Positions 26,018 to 33,473 are shown, counted from the stretch's first letter. The stretch: 44,205 nt of DNA from Stagnihabitans lacustris (GCF_025950525.1 NZ_JAPDGS010000015.1:1-44205), one strand, 5' to 3'. Made by a program: numbers and translations. Notes: a model not told the origin generated them from the letters alone.

Positions 26018-26735
26018 CTGACGTGGAGAGCTGTCCTGCTGACACCGGGGCGACGTTCCAGAACAGCACCCGACCCGGCCCGCGCTTGGCGATGCAGATT
26101 TCCCAAGCTTTCGCGTCATAGTGCGGATCGGAAGGAAACGGCGGCTTCAGGGCCGCCGTTTCCGTGAATTTTCGCGGGTGGACGTGGACCGTTGCGCCCG
26201 CGACGTCGCGGGGGGCGAGTTCGCGCCCGACTTGGACAACATGGCGCCGCGCCCCCGGCCAGGCGGCCGCCAGACCCCGGGCCAAAACGCCCGATCCCGA
26301 AGCGCACCACACCTCGTCCGGGTCGAGTCCGGTCGATCGCGCGGCCGCGGCGATGGTCGTGATGGCCTCGGGAAAATCGACCCCGAAGGGGATCAGGAAG
26401 GCGCCGGTTTCCCGGCAATAGTCCCGCGCCCTGGCCTGGACGACGGTCATGTAACCGGGCGCGACCTGGACGACCTTTGCGCCGAGCCGGGACGCTTCCA
26501 GCGTCCGGGCGTGGGGCGTTGTGCGTTGGGCGACGAAGAGCGTCGCCTTGCGGCCCATGGCCTTCGCGGTCTCCGCAAGGGCGGTCTGCGCGCCGCCTTC
26601 GGGCGGGGTTGCATAAACGGCTTCGGCGGCGTTCTCGAACAGCTTGCCGATGAATCGCGCCTTCGTTCCGCCCGGGAAGAGATCGTCGCGGACGACCCAG
26701 ATCCCACGATGGCTTTCGACGATCGGAACCCTCAT
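25920..26735 (-). CDS. PLP-dependent enzyme, fold type II (ACC deaminase/threonine synthase-like)
   Basis: 271 aa. RDDLFPGGTKARFIGKL carries the likely PLP lysine (K25), and ASGSGVLARGLAAAW is a phosphate-binding glycine loop, both typical of fold-type-II (TrpB-like) enzymes. Such enzymes act on small amino acids by beta-elimination or replacement; the substrate here is unknown. The gene starts in an ATGA overlap with the DNA methylase and follows a ParB-like gene, a triad seen in phages. The family normally ends near residue 230 (GRVLFWNVA); the last ~40 residues are unrelated and antisense to the AT-rich gene, so the original stop was probably lost at a recombination junction near 26045. 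Confidence 0.8.
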   Translation of the reverse strand: MRVPIVESHRGIWVVRDDLFPGGTKARFIGKLFENAAEAVYATPPEGGAQTALAETAKAMGRKATLFVAQRTTPHARTLEASRLGAKVVQVAPGYMTVVQARARDYCRETGAFLIPFGVDFPEAITTIAAAARSTGLDPDEVWCASGSGVLARGLAAAWPGARRHVVQVGRELAPRDVAGATVHVHPRKFTETAALKPPFPSDPHYDAKAWEICIAKRGPGRVLFWNVAPVSAGQLSTSVNYSFCTKRRSQSRCSPSDSRLGTSHYSRTLP

Positions 26736-27679
26736 TCCGCTTCGTCCTGGCCGCCTGCCGGATCGGCGGCGATTTCCCCGAACTCGACCGGGCCGCAGGC
26801 TTCGGTCGCTTTCCGGGGATCGCCCTTGCAGAACACCAGAACGTTCTGGTGGGTCCGGCCGAGCTTGCGCGCTGCGGTGAACTGGCGCCCGACCCGGATC
26901 GGCAGCGATCCGACGGCGGTCACGAGGATTGCGTCGTTGTAGAACCGCGCCCCGGCGGCTTCGAAGGCTTCAATCGTCCGGCCGGGCAGGTTCGCATAGA
27001 AGCCTTGGGCGTCGCGCACGTCGCCGATCACCCAGACGGCGAAGCGGTCGTTCTTCAGCAGCGCCACCGTCGCGGCGATGATCTTTGCATATTCCGTAAA
27101 GAAGGCTTCCTTGCCCAGGGTCGAGAGGTCCGACGGATCGTCGGAATAGACTTCCAGGTTCCAATAAGGCGGGCAGGAGAAGATCAGATCGGCCGCCACG
27201 CCCTTCGCCAGGGCGCCGATTTCGCGGCTATCGCCGTTGATCCAGCGCGGCGGGATTTCCCCGCCCAGCGCCGCTTGCGCTTCGTTGGCGGCGACCTGTT
27301 CGGCCCGCAGTTCGACCCCGACGTAAGCGCGGCCCAGGCGCGACGCCACGACGCCGCGGACCGATCCGCCCGCGAAGGGGTCGAGGATTGTCCCGCCCGG
27401 CGGGCAGAACCAGCGATAGGCGATCTCGCAAAGGACCGGGTCGAAGATCGAGGTGCCCGAAGCCGTGGGCGCGTCCGAAGGCTCGTAATGGTCGGCGAGG
27501 AATTCGTCGGTCGACAGCGACCGCCCGAGTTCCGCCTCCTTGGCGCGCTTCTTCGCGTAGAAGGCCGTGTCGCCCGCCGTGTGCGACGGCATCAAGACGC
27601 CGCCGTTTCGTTTTTCGCCAACTTCGTGTTCGCCGCGCATGAGGTCCTGCCCGAAGGTCCGCGCCAGGCCCTTAGCCAT
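26732..27679 (-). CDS. DNA methyltransferase (N4-cytosine/N6-adenine, CPPY type)
   Basis: 315 aa from ATG 27679, which overlaps the ParB-like stop by 8 bp. The SAM-binding motif is ILDPFAGGSVRGVVA (about 98-112) and the catalytic motif is FSCPPYWN (about 167-174), so it methylates an exocyclic amino group. Upstream, TSIFDPVLCEIAYRWFCPPGG is a strongly conserved segment of phage methylases of this group. The ATG at 27679 removes ~90 low-complexity residues that lie inside the upstream gene. Middle member of the ParB/methylase/PLP-enzyme triad; no cognate nuclease is adjacent. Confidence 0.85.
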   Translation of the reverse strand: MAKGLARTFGQDLMRGEHEVGEKRNGGVLMPSHTAGDTAFYAKKRAKEAELGRSLSTDEFLADHYEPSDAPTASGTSIFDPVLCEIAYRWFCPPGGTILDPFAGGSVRGVVASRLGRAYVGVELRAEQVAANEAQAALGGEIPPRWINGDSREIGALAKGVAADLIFSCPPYWNLEVYSDDPSDLSTLGKEAFFTEYAKIIAATVALLKNDRFAVWVIGDVRDAQGFYANLPGRTIEAFEAAGARFYNDAILVTAVGSLPIRVGRQFTAARKLGRTHQNVLVFCKGDPRKATEACGPVEFGEIAADPAGGQDEAE

Positions 27680-28322
27680 TCGCCGCCCCCTCTTCGCCGC
27701 GCCCAAGTTCCGAGCGGATTCCCAGCGAAAGCCAAGCGCGCTTGCGGTCTTGCCACCAGCCCTTCCGCGCGTCGAAGACCGAGAAGGGCGGCAGGCCGAA
27801 TCTTTCCGCAAGCGAAAGGCTGGCGGCGCCGCCAGCCGAGGGAACCGCGGCGCCGCCTTCCTCGGGGCCTGCCGCTTCGGCCCCTCGGAATTGCTTTTCG
27901 TCGTCGGGCGCGTCGTCCAAGCCGAGCCCTTCGAAGAGTTGGTCGATTTCAAGGTCGGTGAACCCGATCACGTCGAGGTCGAAGTCTTCGTCCCGCAGGG
28001 CCGCAAGTTCGGCGGCAAGCATCTGCTCGTCCCAGCCGGCGCTTTCCGCGATCCGGTTGTCGGCGATCACAAGCGCCCGGCGCTGTGTTTCGGACAAGTG
28101 GTCCAGAACAATGGCCGGGACTTCGTCCAAGCCGAGCGACCGCGCCGCCATCAAGCGGCCGTGGCCCGCCACGATCACGTTGTCTTCGCCGACCAGCACC
28201 GGGTTGGTGAACCCGAACTCGGCGATCGACGCCGCGATCTGCGCGACCTGGTCGGCCGAATGCGTGCGGGCATTCCGCACATAGGGGATCAAGCGATCCA
28301 CCGAGATCATTTCGATTTGCAC
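27672..28322 (-). CDS. ParB/Srx-like nuclease-domain protein
   Basis: 216 aa from GTG 28322, preceded by GAGGGA at a good distance; ATG 28310 is an alternative and an upstream GTG at 28439 has no ribosome-binding site. Residues ~5-120 are a ParB N-terminal domain: LIPYVRNARTH, VLVGEDNVIVAGHGRL (GHGR, residues 53-56), PAIVLDHLSETQ, ALVIADNRI. No HTH follows, so it is not a partition protein. The C-terminal tail LPPFSVFDARKGWWQDRKRAW resembles a segment that in relatives, as I remember, is joined to the methylase. It may bind or hydrolyse nucleotides or act with the methylase. Confidence 0.8.
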   Translation of the reverse strand: MQIEMISVDRLIPYVRNARTHSADQVAQIAASIAEFGFTNPVLVGEDNVIVAGHGRLMAARSLGLDEVPAIVLDHLSETQRRALVIADNRIAESAGWDEQMLAAELAALRDEDFDLDVIGFTDLEIDQLFEGLGLDDAPDDEKQFRGAEAAGPEEGGAAVPSAGGAASLSLAERFGLPPFSVFDARKGWWQDRKRAWLSLGIRSELGRGEEGAANG

Positions 28323-28378
28323 GGAGTCCCTCGTTCCGTTCCTATTGGACCGCTCGTCGCGGTGCTGGACACCCGGGC

Positions 28379-28427
28379 GGCAACCCGGCAACCCAGATTT
28401 GGCAACCCGGGCCGGAAACCCAGATTT
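28379..28427. repeat. Short direct repeats upstream of the ParB-like gene
   Basis: GGCAACCCGG occurs at 28379..28388 and 28401..28410; AACCCAGATTT at 28390..28400 and 28417..28427. They lie 57-105 bp upstream of the GTG start at 28322, within the gene-free stretch 28323..28681. This suggests an operator or leader for the ParB/methylase/PLP genes. The rest of that stretch is very G/C-rich with several possible short hairpins (for example around 28480-28530) and no coding frame I can support. Confidence 0.35.
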
Positions 28428-28681
28428 TTTCTTTGTCACTAGGCACTTGATGCGCTGTTGCCCCCCGCATACGGCCAGGTCCCGGGGGGACCCGAAGGGG
28501 GGAGGGGGAGGGCGGCGGGCCTGGCCGCCCGATCCTCGGGGGCCGATGCCGACCGCGACCCGTCGCCGCGCGCACCCTTCGCCGAGGATATCGACTTTCT
28601 AACCCCGGCCGCCCGAAAATGTCTCGCACGATGTTCGCCGGGTTTGCGGCCGAATGCGGGGATATGCGGCCTCCTGCGGCC

Positions 28682-29116
28682 TCATCGCCCGCCCGTCGAT
28701 TTCGGATCGGCTTTCCGTTTCGTCGGCGATTTCAAATGGTTGCGGACGGTCAAGATCGCCGCGACCCAGCGCCGCCAAGCCGTTTGGCGGACGCAGCCGA
28801 TTTTTATGCAGACCTGCCGCCAGCGCTGGCCCTCGGCCCGGAACCAGACCAGCTTCGCGTCGTCGGGCGAAAGCCAGCGCAGCCAGTCGATGCACTCTTC
28901 CATGCGCTGGATTTCGGCCGCCGAGGGCACGATCCGCACCCGAAATTCCCCGTAGCCGTAGGCGTGGCGGGCGTCGTGGACGTAGTCCGGCCAGCTGCGT
29001 CCCCAGGCCCGGGCGCCCGATCCGGCCGGATCGGGAAGGCGGCGCATGGTCAAAGCGGCTTCTTCGAAGCGGTCTTCGATTTCGCGGGGCGTCAGGTCGA
29101 TCGGCAGGCCGCTCAT
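28682..29116 (-). CDS. DUF6362 family protein
   Basis: 144 aa from ATG 29116, in an ATGA overlap with the upstream HTH gene. LTPREIEDRFEEAALTMRRLP, WGRSWPDYVHDARHAYGYGEFRVRIVPSAAEI and CVRQTAWRRWVAAILTVRNHL match DUF6362. The C-terminal part resembles a helix-turn-helix (GCVRQTAWRRW), so it may regulate transcription; its place at the end of the early block suggests a late-gene regulator, which is inference only. Confidence 0.75.
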   Translation of the reverse strand: MSGLPIDLTPREIEDRFEEAALTMRRLPDPAGSGARAWGRSWPDYVHDARHAYGYGEFRVRIVPSAAEIQRMEECIDWLRWLSPDDAKLVWFRAEGQRWRQVCIKIGCVRQTAWRRWVAAILTVRNHLKSPTKRKADPKSTGGR

Positions 29117-29322
29117 TTCCCGGCCCCCTTCGCTTTGCGTTCCCGGGCGCGGAGCCAGGCGTTGACAACCGAGACCCGGTAAAGGACGCGGCGCCCGACC
29201 CGGATCGACGCGGGTCCGTCGCCCTCGGCTTCCCAACGCCGCAGCGTATCGGCCGAAAGGCCGAGCTGCTGGGCGAGGTCTTGCCGCGAAACCATTCCGT
29301 CCAAGAGTTTGTCAGTTCCCAT
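29113..29322 (-). CDS. Small helix-turn-helix protein (excisionase/MerR-like)
   Basis: 69 aa from ATG 29322. MVSRQDLAQQLGLSADTLRRWEAEGDGPASIRVGRRVLYR is a winged helix of the AlpA/excisionase (HTH_17) type, followed by VVNAWLRARE and a basic tail. Could be the excisionase working with the integrase, or a transcription factor. It lies far from the integrase gene (36.7 kb) in the opposite operon. Its start overlaps the preceding frame by 11 bp. Confidence 0.75.
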   Translation of the reverse strand: MGTDKLLDGMVSRQDLAQQLGLSADTLRRWEAEGDGPASIRVGRRVLYRVSVVNAWLRARERKAKGAGK

Positions 29323-29527
29323 CCTTTTGCCCCCTCGTTGTCTTTTCCTTCCGCAGCGCGTGCCAGCGCCGCAGGGCTTCGTTCGGCTTGCAGCCGTTCT
29401 TCGCCGCCCAAGCCGAAAGGGCGGCATAGCGTCCCCCGGTCGCCTCCAGGTCGAAAGCGGCCGTCCCAGTGATCGGGGCCAGGGCGTCCCGGCAATCCGC
29501 GTCGAATTCGGTCCCGGCGGGCTTCAC
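29312..29527 (-). CDS. Hypothetical protein, 71 aa
   Basis: GTG start at 29527 in a GTGA overlap with the MT-A70 gene. Helical and basic at the end: FDADCRDALAPITGTAAFDLEATGGRYAALSAWAAKNGCKPNEALRRWHALRKEKTTRG. The pattern SAWAAKNGCKPNEALRRWHALR could be a small DNA-binding helical unit. Not recognised; support is the overlap at both ends within the operon. Confidence 0.55.
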   Translation of the reverse strand: MKPAGTEFDADCRDALAPITGTAAFDLEATGGRYAALSAWAAKNGCKPNEALRRWHALRKEKTTRGQKDGN

Positions 29528-30141
29528 GCTTCCACCCCTTCGTTCGCATCGAAGGTTCCGCTTTGGTCGCCCCAGGCGGTCCAGCCGGGCCGGGATTGGC
29601 GCGAGAAGACGTCGATCCGCCGCACCCCGGGAAGAAGGGCTTCGGCCGCCGCGTAGGCTTCCTCCGGCTTGCGGGAATGCTCGCGGACTTGCCCGAAGAC
29701 GACCGACCGGACCGACCGCGTCGTCTTCGGCCGGCCGATCCGCGAAATCAGCCAGGGTTCGTCGCAGTTGCGGAAGGTATACCCGGTTCCGAAGGCCAGG
29801 CCGCCGCCCTTGGTCGTTTTGACCCATTCGCCCTTGGTCGAATAAGGGCACCCCCAGGCGTCCAGCACGTCGAAGGCGATCCGCAAGAAAGGGTTCGTCG
29901 TCCAAAGCCAGACCACGGCATCCTTGGCGGCCAGGACTTCCCGGACCGGCAAGGCTTTGATCCAGTCCAGCGATTGGCAGCGGTAATGGGCCCGCGCGTT
30001 CCGGCCCGGCCGCGCGGCCGAATTCGACCGGAAGTTCCACGGCGGGTCGACCATGATCAATTCGAAGCCCCCGGCCGGGCGCAGGGCTTTCCATTCGGCG
30101 GTCACGCGGCGGATATCGGCGTCGAGGTCCGGGTCGGTCAT
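29524..30141 (-). CDS. MT-A70 family N6-adenine methyltransferase
   Basis: 205 aa from ATG 30141, sharing one base with the upstream stop. FELIMVDPPWNFRSNS carries the DPPW catalytic motif (residues 32-35). AKDAVVWLWTTNPFL, GEWVKTTKGGGLAFGTGYTFRNCDEPWLIS and HSRKPEEAYAAAEALLPG are the usual MT-A70 (ParB-associated phage type) segments. It should methylate adenine in DNA (bacteriophage members) rather than RNA. Third of five methylases in the element; no restriction gene adjacent. Confidence 0.9.
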   Translation of the reverse strand: MTDPDLDADIRRVTAEWKALRPAGGFELIMVDPPWNFRSNSAARPGRNARAHYRCQSLDWIKALPVREVLAAKDAVVWLWTTNPFLRIAFDVLDAWGCPYSTKGEWVKTTKGGGLAFGTGYTFRNCDEPWLISRIGRPKTTRSVRSVVFGQVREHSRKPEEAYAAAEALLPGVRRIDVFSRQSRPGWTAWGDQSGTFDANEGVEA

Positions 30142-31208
30142 CAACGCACCCCCCGTTGCCGAAGCCGTTCCGGGGTCGCCAGGCCCCGGTCGATGATCGC
30201 CGCCGCGACGTCGGCCTTGATTGCACCGTCGGGTAGGAAGCGTTCGGAGTTGACCCAATCGGCGTGGAATTCGACGATCCGGTCGAAGTTCGCCCGCCGG
30301 TCGGCATCCGCCGCCGCGGCCTTGGCGCCCCTGGCACCGGCCTTGCCGGAAAGACGCGAAGCCCGATCCAGGACGGCCCGCTTGGCCCGGGCCATGTCGG
30401 CATCAAGCGCCTTTGGCCCGTCGGGCGGTTCCGGCCGGGACCGGCGCGACGCCCTGGCGATTTCGAGAATTCGCGCTTCCCCGAAGCCGAATTCGGTTTG
30501 CCAGCGCCGGACGTGTTGCCTTGCGGGCCAGCCCCGCCACCAGCCGGGCAAAGGTCCGTCCGGGTCGTGGCCGATGCTTCGAAGCAATTCCCGGAAGAAG
30601 TCTTCGAACGCGCCGTCGTCGGATTGCCTACCGCCAGGATCGTCGGTTTCCAACGGACGAACGGACGCCGATTTGGCGCCGTCCTCGCGCGCACCCGCGC
30701 GCCCCTCCTCCTCCTTTACTGGTTCTCTTACAGGGTTAGTGTCCAAATTTTGGACTCGGCTTTTGAGGTTTATTGGACTCGGCTTTTCGACCGACCCGTG
30801 TCCAATTTCCGGACTCGGCTGGGGATAGTTTTCACCCCCGTTCCCGTGTCCAAAATCAAGACACGGCGCCGGTTCGAAGTCGTTATCGGCCGCCGCCTGG
30901 CCGCCGCCCGCCGCGCCAGGATCGACCGCGAAATCGGCCTCGAACCCGAGGACGTAACGGGTGTTCAATTGCCGCCGCGTCTTGGGGTCGATCCGCCGGA
31001 CGCGCCGGATCAACCCGACGCTTTCCAGTTCGGCGAGGTGAAGGTTCAAGGCGGCCCGCGACACTTCCGCGTCGGCCGCAAGTTGGTCTTGGGACGGGAA
31101 GCACCCGATATCGGGGTTATGCCGGTCGCAAAGATGCCAAAGCACCAGCTTGACCGAGGGCTTCAACCCGCGTTGCGCGATCGCCCAGTTCGTCGCCTTA
31201 TGGCTCAT
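30141..31208 (-). CDS. Helix-turn-helix protein, probable replication initiator
   Basis: 355 aa from ATG 31208. Residues ~15-75 are a winged HTH (KLVLWHLCDRHNPDIGCFPSQDQLAADAEVSRAALNLHLAELESVGLIRRVRRID), the fold at the start of many phage replication proteins. The centre is Pro/Asn/Gly-rich and lower in GC, and its DNA contains a cluster of inverted and direct repeats. The C-terminal third is basic and helical (WWRGWPARQHVRRWQTEFGFGEARILEIARASR). This is like lambda O, whose gene contains the origin. No primase or polymerase is encoded, so host enzymes would replicate the phage. Confidence 0.65.
   Translation of the reverse strand: MSHKATNWAIAQRGLKPSVKLVLWHLCDRHNPDIGCFPSQDQLAADAEVSRAALNLHLAELESVGLIRRVRRIDPKTRRQLNTRYVLGFEADFAVDPGAAGGGQAAADNDFEPAPCLDFGHGNGGENYPQPSPEIGHGSVEKPSPINLKSRVQNLDTNPVREPVKEEEGRAGAREDGAKSASVRPLETDDPGGRQSDDGAFEDFFRELLRSIGHDPDGPLPGWWRGWPARQHVRRWQTEFGFGEARILEIARASRRSRPEPPDGPKALDADMARAKRAVLDRASRLSGKAGARGAKAAAADADRRANFDRIVEFHADWVNSERFLPDGAIKADVAAAIIDRGLATPERLRQRGVR
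30741..30864. repeat. Iteron-like repeat cluster, candidate replication origin
   Basis: Three inverted repeats built on GTCCAA: a perfect one GTCCAAATTTTGGAC (30741..30755), GTCCAATTTCCGGAC (30800..30814), and GTGTC...GACAC (30846..30864). TTGGACTCGGCTTTT is directly repeated (30750..30764, 30773..30787), and GGACTCGGCT returns at 30811..30820. The segment is more AT-rich than its surroundings and lies inside the HTH gene. Repeats plus low GC inside an initiator-like gene suggest an origin; alternatively the sites are operators. Confidence 0.5.
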
Positions 31209-31458
31209 CCGCTTCCCCGTCTTCCGCAATTCCAAGCCGCCGCCGCAAGACCGCGACTTCATCCCAAACCGCGAGGATCGCGGCCTGTTCGGGCGTCAAA
31301 AGTTCCGGCCGGGGCCGAAGGCGCCGCAGCGCCACTTCGTCCCGATCCAGCCGCGCCGCGATCCCCCGGATTTCCGCGCGAAGGGCGGCCGCGTCGGCGC
31401 GGCCCAAGGGCCCGCCCGCTTCGCCGTCCGCCGGATAGAAGGGATCGCCGATCATCAT
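31198..31458 (-). CDS. Hypothetical protein, 86 aa
   Basis: ATG 31458 in an ATGA overlap with the AAA ATPase stop; the end overlaps the HTH gene start by 11 bp. After an N-terminal MMIGDPFYPADGEAGG it is a charged helical protein (ADAAALRAEIRGIAARLDRDEVALRRLRP, LTPEQAAILAVWDEVAVLRRRLG) likely to form a coiled coil. No family recognised. Confidence 0.6.
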   Translation of the reverse strand: MMIGDPFYPADGEAGGPLGRADAAALRAEIRGIAARLDRDEVALRRLRPRPELLTPEQAAILAVWDEVAVLRRRLGIAEDGEADEP

Positions 31459-32414
31459 TCGCCGCGCCCCGGCCAAGGGACGACGACAGCGGGCCGCAGA
31501 AGGCCCCCGGCGCTTTCGGCGGCCTCGATACCCGGAAGGTCGTCCAGGCGCGGCAGCGGCCACGGCAGGCCCGCCAGCGCGGGCGCCTTGCGGCCCCGGG
31601 TCCAAAGTTCCGGCCGACCAAGATCGGGATGGGGCACAGCCGCCGCCAGGACGCGATCGAAGACCCCGTCGCGATCCATTGGCCAACCGACTTGCGGCCC
31701 GATCACGAGGTTCCGCTTCAGCCCTTCGCAAAGCATCCGAAGAAGAGCGGGCGAGGCGGTATCGCAGGCGCGCGCCAGGCCCGCCAGGGCGGCGGCCGGA
31801 AGGCCGAAGGGCGCAAGATAGCGCGCGAGGATGCGTTCCCGTTCTTCTTGGCCCGGGACTTCGATTTCGATTTGCAGTTCGAACCGGCGCCAGATCGCCG
31901 GGTCCAGCGACCGCGCGAAGTTCGACGCGGCGATGATGAACCCATCATGCCCTTCGATCCGTTGAAGCAGGACGTTGACGACCGAATTCATTTCGCGTTG
32001 CGCGTCGCGCCCGCCAGGTTGGCGGGCGGCGGCGATCGCTTCGAATTCGTCGAAGAACAGGACGGCAGGTTCTTCGCGGACCGCTTCGAACAAGGCGCCG
32101 ATATTCCGCCCGGTCCCGCCCAGCAGGCTATCGACCAGCTTTTCCGGCCGGACGACCAGCAAGGGCAGGCCCAGCCGCGCCGCGAGGTGGTGCGCAAGCG
32201 TCGTCTTGCCGGTCCCCGGCGGCCCATGGAAAAGCGCCCGCCGCCGCGGCTTCAGGCCGACCGCCAGCAGTTCTTCGGCCGCCCAGATTTCGGTAAGCCA
32301 TTCCAGCAGCGCGGCGCGGACCGGCCGCGCGAGGATCGGTTCTTCCGCTTCCGAAGGCGAAAGCAGATCCCCGAAATCGGACGGATCGGCGCCGGACGAA
32401 TACCGTCGGGCCAT
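31455..32414 (-). CDS. AAA+ ATPase
   Basis: 319 aa from ATG 32414. Walker A GPPGTGKTT (64-72), Walker B VLFFDEFEA (118-126), sensor-1 IIAASN, and WRRFELQIEIEVP with the arginine-finger region. It belongs to the classic AAA group (FtsH/CDC48/spastin-like), not to DnaC-type loaders. The N-terminal ~50 residues would be the substrate adaptor. In the early operon between the GapR-like and the HTH/replication gene, a role in replication or remodelling of host proteins is plausible but unproven. Confidence 0.8.
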   Translation of the reverse strand: MARRYSSGADPSDFGDLLSPSEAEEPILARPVRAALLEWLTEIWAAEELLAVGLKPRRRALFHGPPGTGKTTLAHHLAARLGLPLLVVRPEKLVDSLLGGTGRNIGALFEAVREEPAVLFFDEFEAIAAARQPGGRDAQREMNSVVNVLLQRIEGHDGFIIAASNFARSLDPAIWRRFELQIEIEVPGQEERERILARYLAPFGLPAAALAGLARACDTASPALLRMLCEGLKRNLVIGPQVGWPMDRDGVFDRVLAAAVPHPDLGRPELWTRGRKAPALAGLPWPLPRLDDLPGIEAAESAGGLLRPAVVVPWPGRGE

Positions 32415-33151
32415 CAGCGCGGCCCCATCCCGTCGCCGCCGTCTTCGGCCCGCCAGCCTTCGTCCCAGCGCCGCCGCCGCGGATCGTCCCAGGCGAAGGG
32501 ATTGGCGATCACCGGCTTGTCGTCGCGCCGCGCTTCCCGGCCCAGGTCGAAGGCTTCGCCCGGCGAACAATCCGGCGCGTCGTCGCCCGGCCGCGCCCGC
32601 GCCGCCGACGGCGTCGGGCCCGGGGCCGCGGACGAAGGCGCGGGGGTATCGGGGACTTCTTCCATCCGCACCCCTTCCTTGTCGCGCCAAAGGCGCATCC
32701 GGGGCGCGGAGCCGACCTTGATCGTGATTTCGCCGTCAACCGGCGCCAACAGCTTCAAGGCGTCGAGGATCGACTCCTTCGCGGCGACGTCGACGCCCAT
32801 CCCTTCGACGGCGCGGAACAGCGGCGTTTCGCGGGCCATGCCCACCGCCGCCATGTAAAGTTCCATCATCGCTTGGTCTTCTTCGCGTTCCGACGGGGGC
32901 TTCGCCCGCAGGCGCACGATCGCGGCGAGGTATTTCGGCGCGTAACCGACCGACTTCGCTTCGGCCAGGATCGCCTTTTCCAGATCGGCGGCGACCTTCT
33001 TTTCGGATCGGGCTTGTTCGATCTTTTCGACGAAGGCCCGCAGGCGTTCGCCTTCGATCATATTCGACCCGCGAGGGGTTTCGGCGTCCATCGTCTTTTC
33101 CTTTCGAAGGGGAAGGGGGAACGGGGCTTCGTTCGGGCGCAGGGCCGTCAT
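32414..33151 (-). CDS. GapR/DUF2312 protein with RMF-like C-terminal domain
   Basis: 245 aa from ATG 33151 (GGAGGG ribosome-binding site, ATGA overlap); ATG 33091 with AAGGA is a credible alternative that starts nearer the domain. Residues ~30-105 match GapR (MIEGERLRAFVEKIEQARSEKK, AKSVGYAPKYLAAIVRLRAK), an alphaproteobacterial protein that clamps overtwisted DNA. A middle helical and acidic part follows. The last ~45 residues (EAFDLGREARRDDK, ANPFAWDD, RRWDEGWRAE) have the A..G..A...G...NP......W..GW pattern of ribosome modulation factor-like proteins. The combination is unusual. It would act early on DNA topology. Confidence 0.75.
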   Translation of the reverse strand: MTALRPNEAPFPLPLRKEKTMDAETPRGSNMIEGERLRAFVEKIEQARSEKKVAADLEKAILAEAKSVGYAPKYLAAIVRLRAKPPSEREEDQAMMELYMAAVGMARETPLFRAVEGMGVDVAAKESILDALKLLAPVDGEITIKVGSAPRMRLWRDKEGVRMEEVPDTPAPSSAAPGPTPSAARARPGDDAPDCSPGEAFDLGREARRDDKPVIANPFAWDDPRRRRWDEGWRAEDGGDGMGPR

Positions 33152-33324
33152 CGCCGACCCTCCCGCCGCCCGAGGGCTTCGGCCCGGTCGCGGATCGCCC
33201 GGACCAGGTCGGCGTCGCCGAGTTCGTGATGTTCAGAAAGCAGCGCCCGGAAGCCGTCGAGTTCGTCCAAGGTCGCGCAGGACCGCGCCGCCCGGATCAG
33301 TTGGTCGCGCCGTTCGGGGGTCAT
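33148..33324 (-). CDS. Hypothetical protein, 58 aa, first gene of the leftward early operon
   Basis: ATG 33324; a longer start at 33396 would run into the promoter region. TPERRDQLIRAARSCATLDELDGFRALLSEHHELGDADLVRAIRDRAEALGRREGRR is charged and helical. Not recognised. Because transcription of this operon must start upstream, the promoter should lie in 33325..33473. Confidence 0.5.
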   Translation of the reverse strand: MTPERRDQLIRAARSCATLDELDGFRALLSEHHELGDADLVRAIRDRAEALGRREGRR

Positions 33325-33382
33325 ATCGCACCCCCGTCGCACGAGATTTCGTTGAAGCAGGGCCAGCCGACCCCTATAAGTT

Positions 33383-33397
33383 GGTGCGGGCCGCACC
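33383..33397. promoter_or_regulatory. Perfect palindrome between divergent operons
   Basis: GGTGCGGGCCGCACC is a 15-bp inverted repeat in the 149-bp region between the leftward early operon (start 33324) and the rightward SLATT-like gene (start 33474). CTTATAGGG on the minus strand next to it may be part of a -10 element. Could be an operator for either side. This differs from the GGANGNNNCNTCC sites in the immunity region. Confidence 0.35.
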
Positions 33398-33473
33398 TGG
33401 CCGGGCGCGACCCGCGATACCCCCTTCCGACCGTGAAACCAAAAGGGAGCATTCCGTTCATGGGAGATTTCGA

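Noticed and set aside
24950..26119. Long minus-strand open frame across the three rightward accessory genes
   Set aside because: Runs antisense to a gene with a strong ribosome-binding site and through a composition change at about 25.6 kb; no domain recognised.
28323..28681. 95-codon minus-strand frame upstream of the ParB-like gene
   Set aside because: Composition is Pro/Arg/Gly-rich, no ribosome-binding site, and it spans the repeat-containing leader.
30741..30864. CRISPR-like array
   Set aside because: Repeats are short, few and unevenly spaced, lie in a coding frame and have no cas genes nearby.
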